Assembly (NCBI RefSeq): GCF_900141885.1 | Contig: NZ_FQYY01000005.1 | Coordinates: 62,001-126,000 of the forward strand | Source of the DNA: Mesonia phycicola | Lineage (GTDB): Bacteria > Bacteroidota > Bacteroidia > Flavobacteriales > Flavobacteriaceae | Direction of reading: 5' to 3' | Length of the DNA stretch: 64,000 bases | Part shown: positions 27,713 through 36,886 of the stretch, piece by piece | Numbering within the stretch: the stretch's first letter is position 1 | Layout: every line of letters starts with the position of its first letter | Translations under genes and position numbers: made by a program | The notes under the pieces: model-generated | What the model saw: the letters and a program-made list of their open reading frames with translations, nothing else | Databases searched by the model: none | What the model was told of the DNA's origin: nothing

Positions 27713-28585
27713 TTATTTGACAGTTTCAATATAAACAGCCGGAACAGATTCTAACTTTTTATATTTCTCTATGTAATTTATAGGTTTCCATTTTTTATTT
27801 ATTTCATAATATGAATTTTCAAAATAAGCAGGTGGATTTTCTAACTTTCTATTATAAACTACTCCATACTCTAGAGATCCCTGCAGATTTATAAAGCCTA
27901 TGTATAAATATTTATAATCTTTCAGGATAATATTTTCATTATCTAAATCAACTTTTAACCAATCGTTCTTAATACTTTTAGTATTAACAATCAATTTATT
28001 TGGAAGTAAATTTATTATGCTGTCATTGGGGTTTTTTGAGTTAGATTGAAATATGAGAAATTGAATATTTTTATTTTGACTCCGATGTTTATTTCCGTAA
28101 AAACCAGTAAAACCTTTTTTGATATATAGGTTAATATTTTTCACCTTTGCATTTACATATTCTTCAGCATTTAATTGAATTAATTTTCCAGCGACTGTAC
28201 CACCACCAAAACCATTTATTTTTCTTTTTTCCTTCCTAATCCCTAGTATTTCATAATTCAGTTTCTTCTTAATGATTACTTCTTCTAAATGCAAACTTTT
28301 ATCTAGAATTATTGAATTTTTTTCTAATTCTGAAAGTTCTAATTTTTGCGAATAGAAACCATCATAATGAATAAATAAAGAGTCTAAATTTTTCTTTTGA
28401 CTTTTATGAATTATTAATTTATTAGAATTGTTATTGTAAAGAACTTCTGTAGAATCAGGATAGTATAGAAATAGTTGATATTCTTTTATTTCAGCTTTAC
28501 GTTCATCAAAAAGTTGAATTTCATTTTCTTGACATATTGCTGAAAGTGAAAACAACAAGGAGAACATGGTAATGATATATTTCAT
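27713..28585 (-). CDS. Exported protein of unknown function, paralogue 1
   Basis: A 290-residue protein with a signal peptide (MKYIITMFSLLFSLSAICQ). The first half resembles a CarboxypepD-reg-like beta domain ending in the usual LEEVIIKKK linker. The second half, with KNINLYIKKGFTGFYG, NIQFLIFQSNSKNPNDS, NDWLKVDLDNENI and YLYIGFINLQG, resembles the strand-rich C-domain that follows such linkers in some flavobacterial proteins; I make this comparison by eye. It is about two-thirds identical to the neighbour at 28890-29771, with blocks such as EIKEYQLFLYYPDST shared exactly. Each copy is followed by a tRNA-Leu remnant. Confidence 0.72.
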   Translation of the reverse strand: MKYIITMFSLLFSLSAICQENEIQLFDERKAEIKEYQLFLYYPDSTEVLYNNNSNKLIIHKSQKKNLDSLFIHYDGFYSQKLELSELEKNSIILDKSLHLEEVIIKKKLNYEILGIRKEKRKINGFGGGTVAGKLIQLNAEEYVNAKVKNINLYIKKGFTGFYGNKHRSQNKNIQFLIFQSNSKNPNDSIINLLPNKLIVNTKSIKNDWLKVDLDNENIILKDYKYLYIGFINLQGSLEYGVVYNRKLENPPAYFENSYYEINKKWKPINYIEKYKKLESVPAVYIETVK

Positions 28586-28889
28586 TAGAAATATTGTTAT
28601 TTTAATTAGAAACGTATAAATGTATTAAATTAACTGAATAAAAAAAGCCTACTGAAAATCAGTAGGCTTTTTTTGTGTACTCAAGGTGGGAATCGAACCC
28701 GCACTTCCGAGGAAATCTGATTTTGAATAAAAACCCAGCTAACTTGAAAAACTTAAACCGCTTATAGTGAATAACTTAAATTTGATGTTTGTCATTGACA
28801 ATATACTAATTATGGCTCGCTTTATGGCTCTATAAACTATAGTATTATTTTCTTATTCCTAATTTGAAATTTTAACTTTAACGAAATTT
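28586..28889. other. Gene-free stretch between the two paralogues
   Basis: This 304-base interval holds tRNA-Leu/terminator remnant B (28641-28750) and otherwise AT-rich sequence. Nothing coding was seen. Confidence 0.7.
28641..28750 (-). repeat. tRNA-Leu remnant B with duplicated terminator
   Basis: From 28641 to about 28710 the sequence is nearly identical to the terminator and 3' part of tRNA-Leu at 30891-30960: the same hairpin (GCCTACTGA/TCAGTAGGC), and a T-arm with one change (GGTGGG for GGCGGG). The anticodon-stem region is recognisable to 28728, then it diverges into AAAAACCCAGCTAACTTG, shared with remnant C. The 5' half of the tRNA is missing, so it cannot be functional. Confidence 0.85.
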
Positions 28890-29771
28890 TTATTTGACAG
28901 TTTCAATATAAATAGAAGGGACTGATTTATACTTATCATTAATATAATTTGGACTGGTCCATTTTTTATCTGAGATGCCACGTAATGCTCTTCTGTAATA
29001 TCCTTGTGGAGGTTTGTCTAATTTACTATATCTTACGATCCCATATTCTAGAGAAGCATCTAAATTGCGAAAACCAATAAATAAATACTCTAAATGAAGT
29101 AATTTTATATTTTCATTTTTTAAATTAATTTTTAACCATCCTTTATTAGCGTTTTCTGTGTTAATAATAAATTTGTAAGGTAATAAGCTCACAAGTGGAT
29201 CATTTGGATTTTCAGAATTGGACTGAAATAATAGAAATTCAATATTTTTGTTTTTGCTTGAATGCTTTTTACCGTACAAATCTCTAAAGCTATTTAAAAG
29301 AAAAAGATTAATACTTTCAATTTTAGAGTTTATATCTTTCTCCTTTAATTTTATAGTAACTAAATGTTCTTGAGCAACTGTACTAGCTGCAGAGTTCATC
29401 TTTCTCTTTTTTGTTTTAAAACCTAAAATGTCACGATGAATTTTTTTAGATATGAGTACTTCCTCTAAATGTAGACTTTTATCTAGAATTATTGAATCTT
29501 TTTCTAATGCTGAAAGTTCTAATTTTTGCGAATAGAAACCATCATAATGAATAAATACAGAGTCTAAATTTTTCTTTTGATCTTTATCAATTATTAATTT
29601 ATTAGAATTACTATTATATATTACATCTGTGGAATCAGGATAGTAGAGAAATAGTTGATATTCTTTTATTTCATTTGTAAAGCTGTCAAAAAATTTTTTC
29701 TCTTGACTTTGAGAAAAAATTTCATTGTTGCTTCCAACTATTAAAAATAATATAATAAGGTATCGAGTCAT
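28890..29771 (-). CDS. Exported protein of unknown function, paralogue 2
   Basis: A 293-residue sister of the preceding gene. The exported N-terminus (MTRYLIILFLIVGSNNEIFSQ) differs from the sister, but from residue 34 on the two align throughout (EIKEYQLFLYYPDST, HYDGFYSQKLELSALEKDSIILDKSLHLEEV, and the end VPSIYIETVK). Divergence is greatest in the middle, around the linker and the KKRKMNSAAST segment. The pair arose by tandem duplication together with a piece of tRNA-Leu. Function unknown. Confidence 0.72.
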   Translation of the reverse strand: MTRYLIILFLIVGSNNEIFSQSQEKKFFDSFTNEIKEYQLFLYYPDSTDVIYNSNSNKLIIDKDQKKNLDSVFIHYDGFYSQKLELSALEKDSIILDKSLHLEEVLISKKIHRDILGFKTKKRKMNSAASTVAQEHLVTIKLKEKDINSKIESINLFLLNSFRDLYGKKHSSKNKNIEFLLFQSNSENPNDPLVSLLPYKFIINTENANKGWLKINLKNENIKLLHLEYLFIGFRNLDASLEYGIVRYSKLDKPPQGYYRRALRGISDKKWTSPNYINDKYKSVPSIYIETVK

Positions 29772-29819
29772 TTAATTTTGATTGATAGTTATTTTATTGT
29801 AATTATAAAAAATAATTTA

Positions 29820-30761
29820 TTAGTTAATTTTTACATTTAAAGGTCCTGTCCAGCTTGTGCGACTGCCATCAATACAAACCGTTCTAACATAAAAATCATA
29901 TTCTGCATTTGGCGTTAATTGTAGATAGGTAATTTGCGTGCCATAATCCTCTCTTGTATCTATAGCAGAAGATTCTGGAGATTGATTATTTCCTACTAGA
30001 TTAAACTCATAGGTTTTATTATTTCCGTCATCATTCCAACTAATATTGGCACCAACAGGATCTCCAAAGAAATTATATTCAGTATAATAGCTTAGGTTGT
30101 AAGGCTCTAAACATACGTTAGAGTTTTCTTCGGCATAATAAGAAACAGGCCCAACCCATTCACTAAACCCAAGATTATTATTACAATAAGCTCTAACATA
30201 AGCGTCGTAAGATTTACCTTGTTCTAGACTTAAGTCACTAGAAAACTGATTATTAGTTTGAAGAATATCTCCTTCACCTAACTCAAAACCTTCTACGCCA
30301 TATTGAATTTGAAAATAAGAAGCTTCCGTTTCATTATTATAATAACTCCAAGATATATAACCATTAAAATCGATATCGTAAACATCTTCACAGTAAGAAG
30401 AAATATCTACTGCTTTTGGTCCAAACCATTCTGAAGTGTTACCGTTACTGTCTATGCCTCTAATCCAAAACAGCCAAATATTATCGGTAAAAAGATATAA
30501 CTCGCTAATAGGTTTACTTAGTGTGTTGGATTCTAGGGTGGTAAACCTATCAGAGTTATCAGGGTCGTTAGTATTTGTGCTTAGGTTGTAAGCAATCTCA
30601 TAATATTCAAAATCTGATTCTGCATTATAATTAAATACTAATTGAGAAGAACTTTGCTCGACAGTAAATTGGGTTATTGCTGCGATATTTTCATTATCAG
30701 CATCATCGGTAGAGCAGGATATTGCAATTATTAAAACAAAAAAAAGTAAAAATTTTTTCAT
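29820..30761 (-). CDS. Fibronectin type III-like lipoprotein
   Basis: A 313-residue protein with lipobox AISC (Cys16) after a short hydrophobic signal and an Asp-rich spacer (STDDADNENI). Three consecutive Fn3-like units follow, each carrying a motif such as SEWFGPKAV, SEWVGPVSYY or TSWTGPLNVK at its end and YDAYVRAYCNN or YDFYVRTVC before it. It probably sits on the outer membrane. It is the last gene of the islet before the tRNA and is on the same strand as the two paralogues. Confidence 0.72.
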   Translation of the reverse strand: MKKFLLFFVLIIAISCSTDDADNENIAAITQFTVEQSSSQLVFNYNAESDFEYYEIAYNLSTNTNDPDNSDRFTTLESNTLSKPISELYLFTDNIWLFWIRGIDSNGNTSEWFGPKAVDISSYCEDVYDIDFNGYISWSYYNNETEASYFQIQYGVEGFELGEGDILQTNNQFSSDLSLEQGKSYDAYVRAYCNNNLGFSEWVGPVSYYAEENSNVCLEPYNLSYYTEYNFFGDPVGANISWNDDGNNKTYEFNLVGNNQSPESSAIDTREDYGTQITYLQLTPNAEYDFYVRTVCIDGSRTSWTGPLNVKIN

Positions 30762-30888
30762 TATAGAGGTTTTAATGTTAGATTAAATTCTAGCGAATAT
30801 ATTTATTTTATTGTTAAGTAGTGCGAGAGACTTTGTAGAAACGGGTTTCTCAATAACTGCAGTTACTTTTTATTATGTTTAGAAAAAT

Positions 30889-30924
30889 AAAAAAAAAGCC
30901 TACTGAAAATCAGTAGGCTTTTTT
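30889..30924 (-). terminator. Terminator of tRNA-Leu
   Basis: GCCTACTGA (30898-30906) and TCAGTAGGC (30910-30918) form a perfect 9-bp stem with a 3-base loop; on the minus strand nine T follow. It lies just past the tRNA 3' end. A close copy is at 28643-28677 and a half copy at 26564-26578. Confidence 0.9.
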
Positions 30925-30927
30925 GTG

Positions 30928-31009
30928 TACTCAAGGCGGGAATCGAACCCGCACTTCCGAAGAAACTGGATTTTGAATCCAGCGCGTCTACCAGTTCCGC
31001 CACTTGAGC
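30928..31009 (-). tRNA. tRNA-Leu (anticodon CAA)
   Basis: The minus strand folds as an 82-base class II tRNA. The acceptor arms are GCTCAAG and CTTGAGT, with a G-U first pair. The anticodon arm CTGGA-TTCAAAA-TCCAG gives anticodon CAA. There is a short variable arm (TTTCTTCGGAAGT region) and a T-arm GCGGG-TTCGATT-CCCGC. The discriminator is A and CCA is not encoded. It decodes UUG. Partial copies of its 3' part lie downstream, which marks it as an integration or rearrangement hot spot. Confidence 0.93.
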
Positions 31010-31022
31010 AATTTTGGAGCTG

Positions 31023-31030
31023 CAAAATTA
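31023..31030 (-). promoter_or_regulatory. Likely -7 element of the tRNA-Leu promoter
   Basis: The minus strand reads TAATTTTG, 13 bases upstream of the mature tRNA 5' end, a fitting distance for a stable-RNA promoter. The -33 box is imperfect. Confidence 0.5.
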
Positions 31031-31095
31031 TAAAATAATTCCATATTTCAGTAAAAATAAGTGATAATATTGCTTTCGTGCTGAAAATAAATTTA

Positions 31096-31103
31096 TAAAT
31101 TTG
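31096..31103 (+). promoter_or_regulatory. Likely -7 element of the prs promoter
   Basis: Reads TAAATTTG, 54 bases upstream of prs. A TTG lies at 31070-31072, but the 23-base spacer is longer than ideal. Confidence 0.4.
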
Positions 31104-31157
31104 CAGCTTATTTAAAAGAAAAACGTAAATCTCTAGTTTACAAAACTTTATTAAATT

Positions 31158-32099
31158 ATGGCCCTACCTACAACAGATGCAAAACTTTTTGCTTGTTCAC
31201 AAAGTACAGAATTAGCTAATAGCATTGCATCGTATTACGGTATTCCTTTAGGAAATGTAATTACCTCTACCTATAGTGACGGAGAGTTTCAACCATCTTT
31301 TGAAGAGTCTGTAAGAGGGGCAAGAGTTTTTATTATTGGTTCTACCCACCCAAGCAGTGATCATTTAATGGAAATGCTTCTTATGTTAGATGCAGCTAAA
31401 AGAGCATCTGCAAGACATATTACCGCAGTAATGCCATATTTTGGTTGGGCAAGACAAGATAGAAAAGATAAACCTAGAGTGCCGATTGCAGCAAAACTAA
31501 TAGCTAAAATGTTAGAGGCAGCAGGAGCAACTCGTATTATTACGATGGATTTACATGCAGATCAAATACAAGGATTTTTTGAGCGTCCTGTAGATCATTT
31601 ATTTGCTTCAACAGTATTTTTACCACATTTAAAAGCTCTAAATTTAGATAATCTAACTATTGCATCTCCAGATATGGGAGGTTCTAAAAGAGCATACGCA
31701 TACTCTAAAGCATTAGAGAGTGATGTAGTAATTTGTTATAAACAAAGAGCTAAAGCTAATGTAATTTCTCATATGGAATTAATTGGTGATGTAACTGGTA
31801 AAAATGTAGTATTGGTAGACGATATGGTAGATACTGCTGGTACTCTTACCAAAGCTGCAGATGTAATGATGGAGCGTGGCGCATTGAGTGTAAGAGCAAT
31901 TTGTACACATCCAGTATTGTCTGGCAGTGCTTATGAGCGAATTCAAAATTCAAAATTAGAAGAACTTATTGTTACAGATTCTATTCCGTTAAGAGAGAAA
32001 TGTGATAAAATTAAGGTAGTTTCTTGTGCAGAGCTTTTTGCAGATGTAATGCGTAGTGTACACGAGAACGCTTCTATTAGTTCAAAATTTTTAATGTAA
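31158..32099 (+). CDS. prs: Ribose-phosphate pyrophosphokinase
   Basis: Makes PRPP from ribose-5-phosphate and ATP for purines, pyrimidines, NAD, His and Trp. At 313 residues it is full length. The catalytic flexible loop ARQDRKDKPRVPI is at 98-110, the metal-binding MDLHADQIQGFF at 130-141, and the PRPP-binding loop DDMVDTAGT at 221-229. rplY follows after 27 bases on the same strand, the usual flavobacterial order. Confidence 0.98.
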   Translation: MALPTTDAKLFACSQSTELANSIASYYGIPLGNVITSTYSDGEFQPSFEESVRGARVFIIGSTHPSSDHLMEMLLMLDAAKRASARHITAVMPYFGWARQDRKDKPRVPIAAKLIAKMLEAAGATRIITMDLHADQIQGFFERPVDHLFASTVFLPHLKALNLDNLTIASPDMGGSKRAYAYSKALESDVVICYKQRAKANVISHMELIGDVTGKNVVLVDDMVDTAGTLTKAADVMMERGALSVRAICTHPVLSGSAYERIQNSKLEELIVTDSIPLREKCDKIKVVSCAELFADVMRSVHENASISSKFLM

Positions 32100-32126
32100 A
32101 TTTTTATTAATTTTATATATATTTAA

Positions 32127-32759
32127 ATGAAGTCAATTACGATCAACGGATCTAAAAGAGAAAGCGTAGGCAAGAAAGCAACAAAAGCCTTACGTAATGC
32201 TGGACAGGTACCTTGCGTATTATACGGAGGAGAACAGGCCATTCATTTTTCAGCACCAAGCGTGTCTTTTAACAGCCTTATCTACACACCAGATGTACAT
32301 ACAGTTGTTTTAGAGTTTGATGGAGCAAAGCATAATGCAGTCCTTCAAGACATTCAATTTCACCCAGTAACTGATGAAATTCTACATATGGATTTTTATG
32401 AGTTTAGTGATGATCAAGAAATTAGCATGGAAATCCCTGTACATACAGAAGGAGTTGCTAAAGGTGTTAAAAACGGGGGTGTTTTACGTTATAACTTACG
32501 TAGATTAAAAGTAAGAGGTCTTGCTGCTAATTTACCAGATTATATTGTAGCAGATGTTACTTCTCTTAAAATAGGAAACAAATTATACGTTACAGCTGTA
32601 CAGAGTGAAGATTACACAATACTTCACCCAGATAACACAGTAATTTGTCAAGTGAAGACATCTCGTAACATGGTGGTTGCAGATGACGACGATGATGATG
32701 ATGTGCCATCTACAGAAACTAGTGATGAGGGTGCAGCAGCAGCTTCAAACGACGCATAG
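32127..32759 (+). CDS. rplY: 50S ribosomal protein L25 (CTC form)
   Basis: Binds 5S rRNA in the large subunit. The N-terminal L25 domain (residues 1-90, [34 protein letters not shown]) is followed by a TL5/CTC beta domain to about 185. The acidic low-complexity tail ([19 protein letters not shown] then an Ala run) is common in Bacteroidota L25. Length is 210 aa. A strong terminator follows at once. Confidence 0.96.
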   Translation: MKSITINGSKRESVGKKATKALRNAGQVPCVLYGGEQAIHFSAPSVSFNSLIYTPDVHTVVLEFDGAKHNAVLQDIQFHPVTDEILHMDFYEFSDDQEISMEIPVHTEGVAKGVKNGGVLRYNLRRLKVRGLAANLPDYIVADVTSLKIGNKLYVTAVQSEDYTILHPDNTVICQVKTSRNMVVADDDDDDDVPSTETSDEGAAAASNDA

Positions 32760-32779
32760 TAGATAAAATAATTTATTTT

Positions 32780-32816
32780 AAAAGCATCTTGATATTGTAT
32801 CAAGATGCTTTTTTTA
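32780..32816 (+). terminator. Terminator after rplY
   Basis: AAAGCATCTTGAT and ATCAAGATGCTTT form a 13-bp stem with a short loop, followed by a T-run. The first possible ATG of the pth frame (32805) is inside this hairpin, which argues for a later pth start. Confidence 0.9.
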
Positions 32817-32837
32817 TTTTTACTGAAATATAAAGTT

Positions 32838-33458
32838 ATGTTATCATTTTTTGCAAGAATTTTAACTAATAAGAAAACAGAAAAAATTGATCCAATGAAA
32901 AAGTTTTTAATTGTAGGGCTAGGTAATATTGGCCCTAAATATGAAGAAACAAGGCATAATATAGGGTTTAAGGTTTTAGATCAATTAGCTAGAGAACAAG
33001 ACGTTATTTTTGAAACAGCAAAACTAGGAGATAAAGCAGAGTTTAGGTTTAAAGGAAGAACATTTATACTAATTAAACCTTCTACTTTCATGAATCTTAG
33101 CGGGAAAGCTGTAAATTATTGGTTACAAAAAGAAAAAATTCCGCAAGAGAATCTATTGGTGGTTACAGACGATTTAAATTTACCTTTTGGTACTCTTAGA
33201 ATAAAAACTAAAGGGAGTGATGGAGGTCATAATGGTTTAAAAGATATTCAAAGCTATATTACCGCCAAATACAATAGATTTAGGTTTGGTATATCTGATA
33301 AGTTTTCTAAAGGAAATCAAATAGATTATGTTTTAGGGGAGTGGGATAATGAAGAAATGAAACAGATGCCAGAGCGATTGAAAAAAGCAGCAGAAGCAAT
33401 TAGATCTTTTGGTACTGCAGGGATCACTAATACAATGAACGAGTTTAATGGAAAGTAA
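32838..33458 (+). CDS. pth: Peptidyl-tRNA hydrolase
   Basis: Recycles peptidyl-tRNA by cleaving the ester bond. The core is clear: [30 protein letters not shown] with the catalytic His in [20 protein letters not shown], and the [16 protein letters not shown] block. I start it at 32838 ([13 protein letters not shown], 206 aa), which gives a short basic N-extension that I recall in relatives; the canonical family start would be the ATG at 32895 ([11 protein letters not shown], 187 aa). The two cannot be separated from the sequence alone. Confidence 0.93.
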   Translation: MLSFFARILTNKKTEKIDPMKKFLIVGLGNIGPKYEETRHNIGFKVLDQLAREQDVIFETAKLGDKAEFRFKGRTFILIKPSTFMNLSGKAVNYWLQKEKIPQENLLVVTDDLNLPFGTLRIKTKGSDGGHNGLKDIQSYITAKYNRFRFGISDKFSKGNQIDYVLGEWDNEEMKQMPERLKKAAEAIRSFGTAGITNTMNEFNGK

Positions 33459-33461
33459 AGT

Positions 33462-33499
33462 ACAAAAAAAGCGAAAGGTTTTCCCTTTCGCTTTTTTGT
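33462..33499. terminator. Bidirectional terminator between pth and the metalloprotease gene
   Basis: ACAAAAAAGCGAAAGG and CCTTTCGCTTTTTTGT form a 16-bp perfect stem with a TTTT-type loop; A- and T-runs on both sides let it work in both directions. Confidence 0.9.
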
Positions 33500-33516
33500 A
33501 AAATAGTTATTATTTT

Positions 33517-36500
33517 TTAATCTATAATAATTTTTTTGGTAGAGGCTTGGCTCCCTACTTGCACCATTACAAAGTAAACACCTGCCTGTACGTTATTTAA
33601 GCTAACAGACTGTTCAAATTTACTTTGGTTGTTATACCTTTTTGTGTAAATTCTTCTTCCAGAAATATCGTAAATATTTACGTTGATATTGTCTTGGCTT
33701 TGCGTTTCTAAGCTTATAGTAAATTGCCCGTTAGATGGGTTAGGCCAAATAACAAAATCTTCTAACTCTGCTTTTGTAGAGACGGCTAATTCTTCATCAA
33801 TAATCACAGTATAATCTTCAACTTCTCCATCAAAAGCTAATTCACAAGAATCTGCCATCCCGTTTAGTTTAGTAGAAACTCTCATAATTGTTTCACCTAA
33901 TTCTGCGGTAGTAGGCACTGTGATATTTAAAGTAGATAGGCTTGTTGCTGCATCGTTTACATTTTGCGCTGTACCTAAATCATACATTTCATCTGTTCCA
34001 AAAATACAATCTTGATTCCAATCTATCCATACTACAGTATTGGTTGTAAAGTTTCCGTCTGTATTTACATTAATAGAAATAGGGTAACTTTCTCCTTGTT
34101 GAATAGTTGTAGATAAAGTGGTAAAATCACTATAACCCGTGGTCTTAGTAGAAGCGGTAACATTATTAATGGTGTTAAAGCTTACTAATGTAGTTGTAAT
34201 GTTAGAATCTAAACTTCCCTCTGAAGCACAAAGAATACAATCGAAAAAGGTAAATTGAAACTCGGTACTATAATTAGATTCTGTACAATAGTTATTTGCT
34301 TTCACTCTCCAGTAATATGTTTCGTCATAAACAGCAGTAGTAAAGTCGTAAGAAGATTCTGTAAGTTGCTCTTCAATTAAAATATTACTAAATGTTGCTG
34401 TGTCTGAAATTTGAAGAGTATAAAAACTCGTGTTTGTAGATTCGTCCCAAGTTAATATAGGGTATGTACTATCGTCATCAGAATTGTCTGCAGGAGATAA
34501 TAACGTAGGGACAATAATATTGTTATCGTATTTATTTATATAGATTTTATTTTCTATTTGTAAGTTACTTGTGGTTGTGCCTAATAATGTTATTTCATAA
34601 GAACCTACAGCTAAAGATGAAACACCTGTAATATTTAAGTTAACCGTAGTGTTATCTGTTGATGCTGTATTTGGAGTAAAAGTAGCTGCAAGACCAGTAG
34701 GTAAATTAGGAATAGAGAAAGTAGTAACCTCATTAAACCCTTCATTAGTAGTGTAAGTAAAATTAAAATCTGCGTTAGTTTCATTACAAATCTCAACCAC
34801 CTCATCTGTGAAGTTTAAAGTGTATGGAGGAACTACGGAAAACTTCTTAGTATTTAATGCGTAAAAAATATTATCAGAAGCTTTTACCATGATTCGAGCA
34901 CTGTCTGTATTAACGTTACTAGGTACTGTTATTGTAGTACTTCCGTTATTGGTAACATTTGAGGCTAATAATATGTCAAAGGTTAAGCCTGCGTCGTCGC
35001 TCAAATAGATATCAACCTCAGTAGCGTTTATAGGAGCAGCGTTAGTGTTAGCAACATCCCAAGTTATAGTTTTTGTTTGACCTTCGTACCAAACAATATT
35101 AGAAGTGCTTTGAGAAGTAACAGTAAAAGGTCCTGCGCTATCATCTACAGTAACTGTCATTAAATCAGAATCTGTTTGACCTATCCCTTCGGTATAACCG
35201 CTACCATTATCTCTAACTACAAAAGAAAAATTTAAAATTCGAGATACAGAAGGGGTTACCTCCCAAGTTGGAGTTAAATCACCGTCAACAACATCTTCTA
35301 AGCTTGGTAAATATCTTTTTGGGCTATCTGTAGGTAAAATAGCTCTGTATAAAGGACCTTGAGTCCAAGTGGATTGCGGAGAACTGTAGCCTGGAGCTTG
35401 TTCTGGGTCGTTTTGAGACCAATTGTAAGTTAGTGTAGAGGTTCCATCAGGGTCTGTTGCACTTCCTTCTAATACAAATGCTGTAGAAATAGGAATTGTA
35501 TAATCATTTCCTGCATCTGCGGTTGGGGGTAAGTTAGAAAGAGTTGTTAATTGAGCACAACTACTACTTGTTCCAGATTTAACATTGTCTAAAATGTCTC
35601 TAATATTAACATAGTTAAAGTGAGCATCACTGTTAGATTGTACGTTTGTACTACATATACCAGCATAACCCATAATAGAGCTTCCGCTAGCTGGTTCAAC
35701 TTCTGTATATCCGTTACCGCTTCTACTACAAGTATTCATCGTGTGGTATCCACCAAATTGGTGTCCCATTTCATGAGCTACGTAGTCAATGTAAAAAGCG
35801 TCTCCAACGGGGTTAGAGCTACCGGTGAAACCAGAACCTTTAGAGCCGTCAATACAAACACAGCCAATACAACCAGCACTGCCGCCTCCAGAAGTATTAA
35901 AATTATGGCCAATGTCATAATTGCTACTTCCTATAGTGCTGTCAATGGTATTTTGTGTGGTAGTGTTATATTCATATGTCCAAGGGTCACTGTTAGTACT
36001 TCCGTAATATATTAAGCTGTCGTTATTATCTACAAAAACTAAGGTGATAGCTAAATCTCTTTCGTATATTTCATTTACTCTGTTAATTGTAATAGCCATT
36101 TGAGCTTGAATATCTGCTACTTCTGTACCTGCATTGGTAGCAAAAATATTACCATATTGAGCGGTGCAAGACTGTGCTAATCTATAAGTTCTAAGAGTGC
36201 TATCGTCTGCGTTATAAACAGTGTTACTCACTTTGTCTTCTAACGAAGGTAAAATATCATTTTCTGTAGTACACTCAAACTCTTGTGTCGCGTTTCCTAA
36301 GTTAGATCTGTTAAAAACAATATAGTTTTCACTATCTTCTGTGTAAGGGTCAATATATTCTGCATTTCTTTTTCCAGATAAACTAAATGTATGCAGACCA
36401 AATTGGGTAACGCTAAATCTCATAGTTGCCGTAGGGTCATCAATCCCTATAGCTTTATAAGTTTGAATTTCTGGATATTTTTCTTGTAATCCAGGTTCCA

Positions 36501-36798
36501 TAATAGAAGATTTGGTAACCCTAAATTTTTGGTATTCGCCATTACTCATAGGGAATTCTACTATAGTAGATGAAATCCCTTTTGCTTCTTTACTTGGAGC
36601 ATCACTTAAAACAGATTTAAATAATTCTAAGTCTAGGTTAAAAAGTTGATATTTCTCTGGAAAAAAACTTCTATCCATTACATTTGAATAGCCTATTTTT
36701 GATTCGCTGGTGTTTGTCCAATAACTGTTTTGTGCAGTAAGCGAAAAACTGCATAAAATGATAAAGGATACAATAAGATAAGTTAACTTTGTTTTCAT
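33517..36798 (-). CDS. Secreted reprolysin-like zinc metalloprotease with T9SS sorting domain
   Basis: A 1093-residue secreted protease. It has a signal peptide (to about residue 22), a propeptide (to about 195), then a metzincin catalytic domain with HEMGHQFGGYH at 342-352 and a downstream Met-turn candidate (SIMGYAG). Cysteine-rich GCIGCVCIDG lies just before the zinc site. Later come Ig/Fn3-like units (DAGNDYTIPISTAF near 430; PTLLSPADNS near 770) and a GEVED-type domain (VWIDWNQDCIF ... GEVEDYTV near 930-1005). The last 75 residues are a type A T9SS sorting domain (IWPNPSNGQFTIS ... GVYFVMVQVG). It is exported across the outer membrane by the PorSS/T9SS, whose machinery is not encoded here. 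Confidence 0.93.
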   Translation of the reverse strand: MKTKLTYLIVSFIILCSFSLTAQNSYWTNTSESKIGYSNVMDRSFFPEKYQLFNLDLELFKSVLSDAPSKEAKGISSTIVEFPMSNGEYQKFRVTKSSIMEPGLQEKYPEIQTYKAIGIDDPTATMRFSVTQFGLHTFSLSGKRNAEYIDPYTEDSENYIVFNRSNLGNATQEFECTTENDILPSLEDKVSNTVYNADDSTLRTYRLAQSCTAQYGNIFATNAGTEVADIQAQMAITINRVNEIYERDLAITLVFVDNNDSLIYYGSTNSDPWTYEYNTTTQNTIDSTIGSSNYDIGHNFNTSGGGSAGCIGCVCIDGSKGSGFTGSSNPVGDAFYIDYVAHEMGHQFGGYHTMNTCSRSGNGYTEVEPASGSSIMGYAGICSTNVQSNSDAHFNYVNIRDILDNVKSGTSSSCAQLTTLSNLPPTADAGNDYTIPISTAFVLEGSATDPDGTSTLTYNWSQNDPEQAPGYSSPQSTWTQGPLYRAILPTDSPKRYLPSLEDVVDGDLTPTWEVTPSVSRILNFSFVVRDNGSGYTEGIGQTDSDLMTVTVDDSAGPFTVTSQSTSNIVWYEGQTKTITWDVANTNAAPINATEVDIYLSDDAGLTFDILLASNVTNNGSTTITVPSNVNTDSARIMVKASDNIFYALNTKKFSVVPPYTLNFTDEVVEICNETNADFNFTYTTNEGFNEVTTFSIPNLPTGLAATFTPNTASTDNTTVNLNITGVSSLAVGSYEITLLGTTTSNLQIENKIYINKYDNNIIVPTLLSPADNSDDDSTYPILTWDESTNTSFYTLQISDTATFSNILIEEQLTESSYDFTTAVYDETYYWRVKANNYCTESNYSTEFQFTFFDCILCASEGSLDSNITTTLVSFNTINNVTASTKTTGYSDFTTLSTTIQQGESYPISINVNTDGNFTTNTVVWIDWNQDCIFGTDEMYDLGTAQNVNDAATSLSTLNITVPTTAELGETIMRVSTKLNGMADSCELAFDGEVEDYTVIIDEELAVSTKAELEDFVIWPNPSNGQFTISLETQSQDNINVNIYDISGRRIYTKRYNNQSKFEQSVSLNNVQAGVYFVMVQVGSQASTKKIIID

Positions 36799-36886
36799 AT
36801 AACGTGGGGTTTAAGACTCTAAAATTATGTATTTTTTAATATTTAATTACATAATTATTAAGGTTTATTAAAAAAACTTAAAAATA

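Noticed and set aside
28641-28750. A second functional tRNA-Leu
   Set aside because: The 5' half is missing and no acceptor or D arm can form; only the 3' part and terminator are copied.
26562-31009. An intact mobile element or prophage
   Set aside because: No integrase, transposase or phage gene is present; only repeats and tRNA remnants are seen.
32805-32837. The earliest ATG of the pth frame
   Set aside because: It lies inside the rplY terminator hairpin and would add a hydrophobic piece foreign to the family.
35620-36015. A 131-residue frame on the plus strand inside the metalloprotease gene
   Set aside because: Ser/Thr-rich composition is that expected from the antisense of the coding frame; the metalloprotease on the minus strand has recognisable domains across this stretch.
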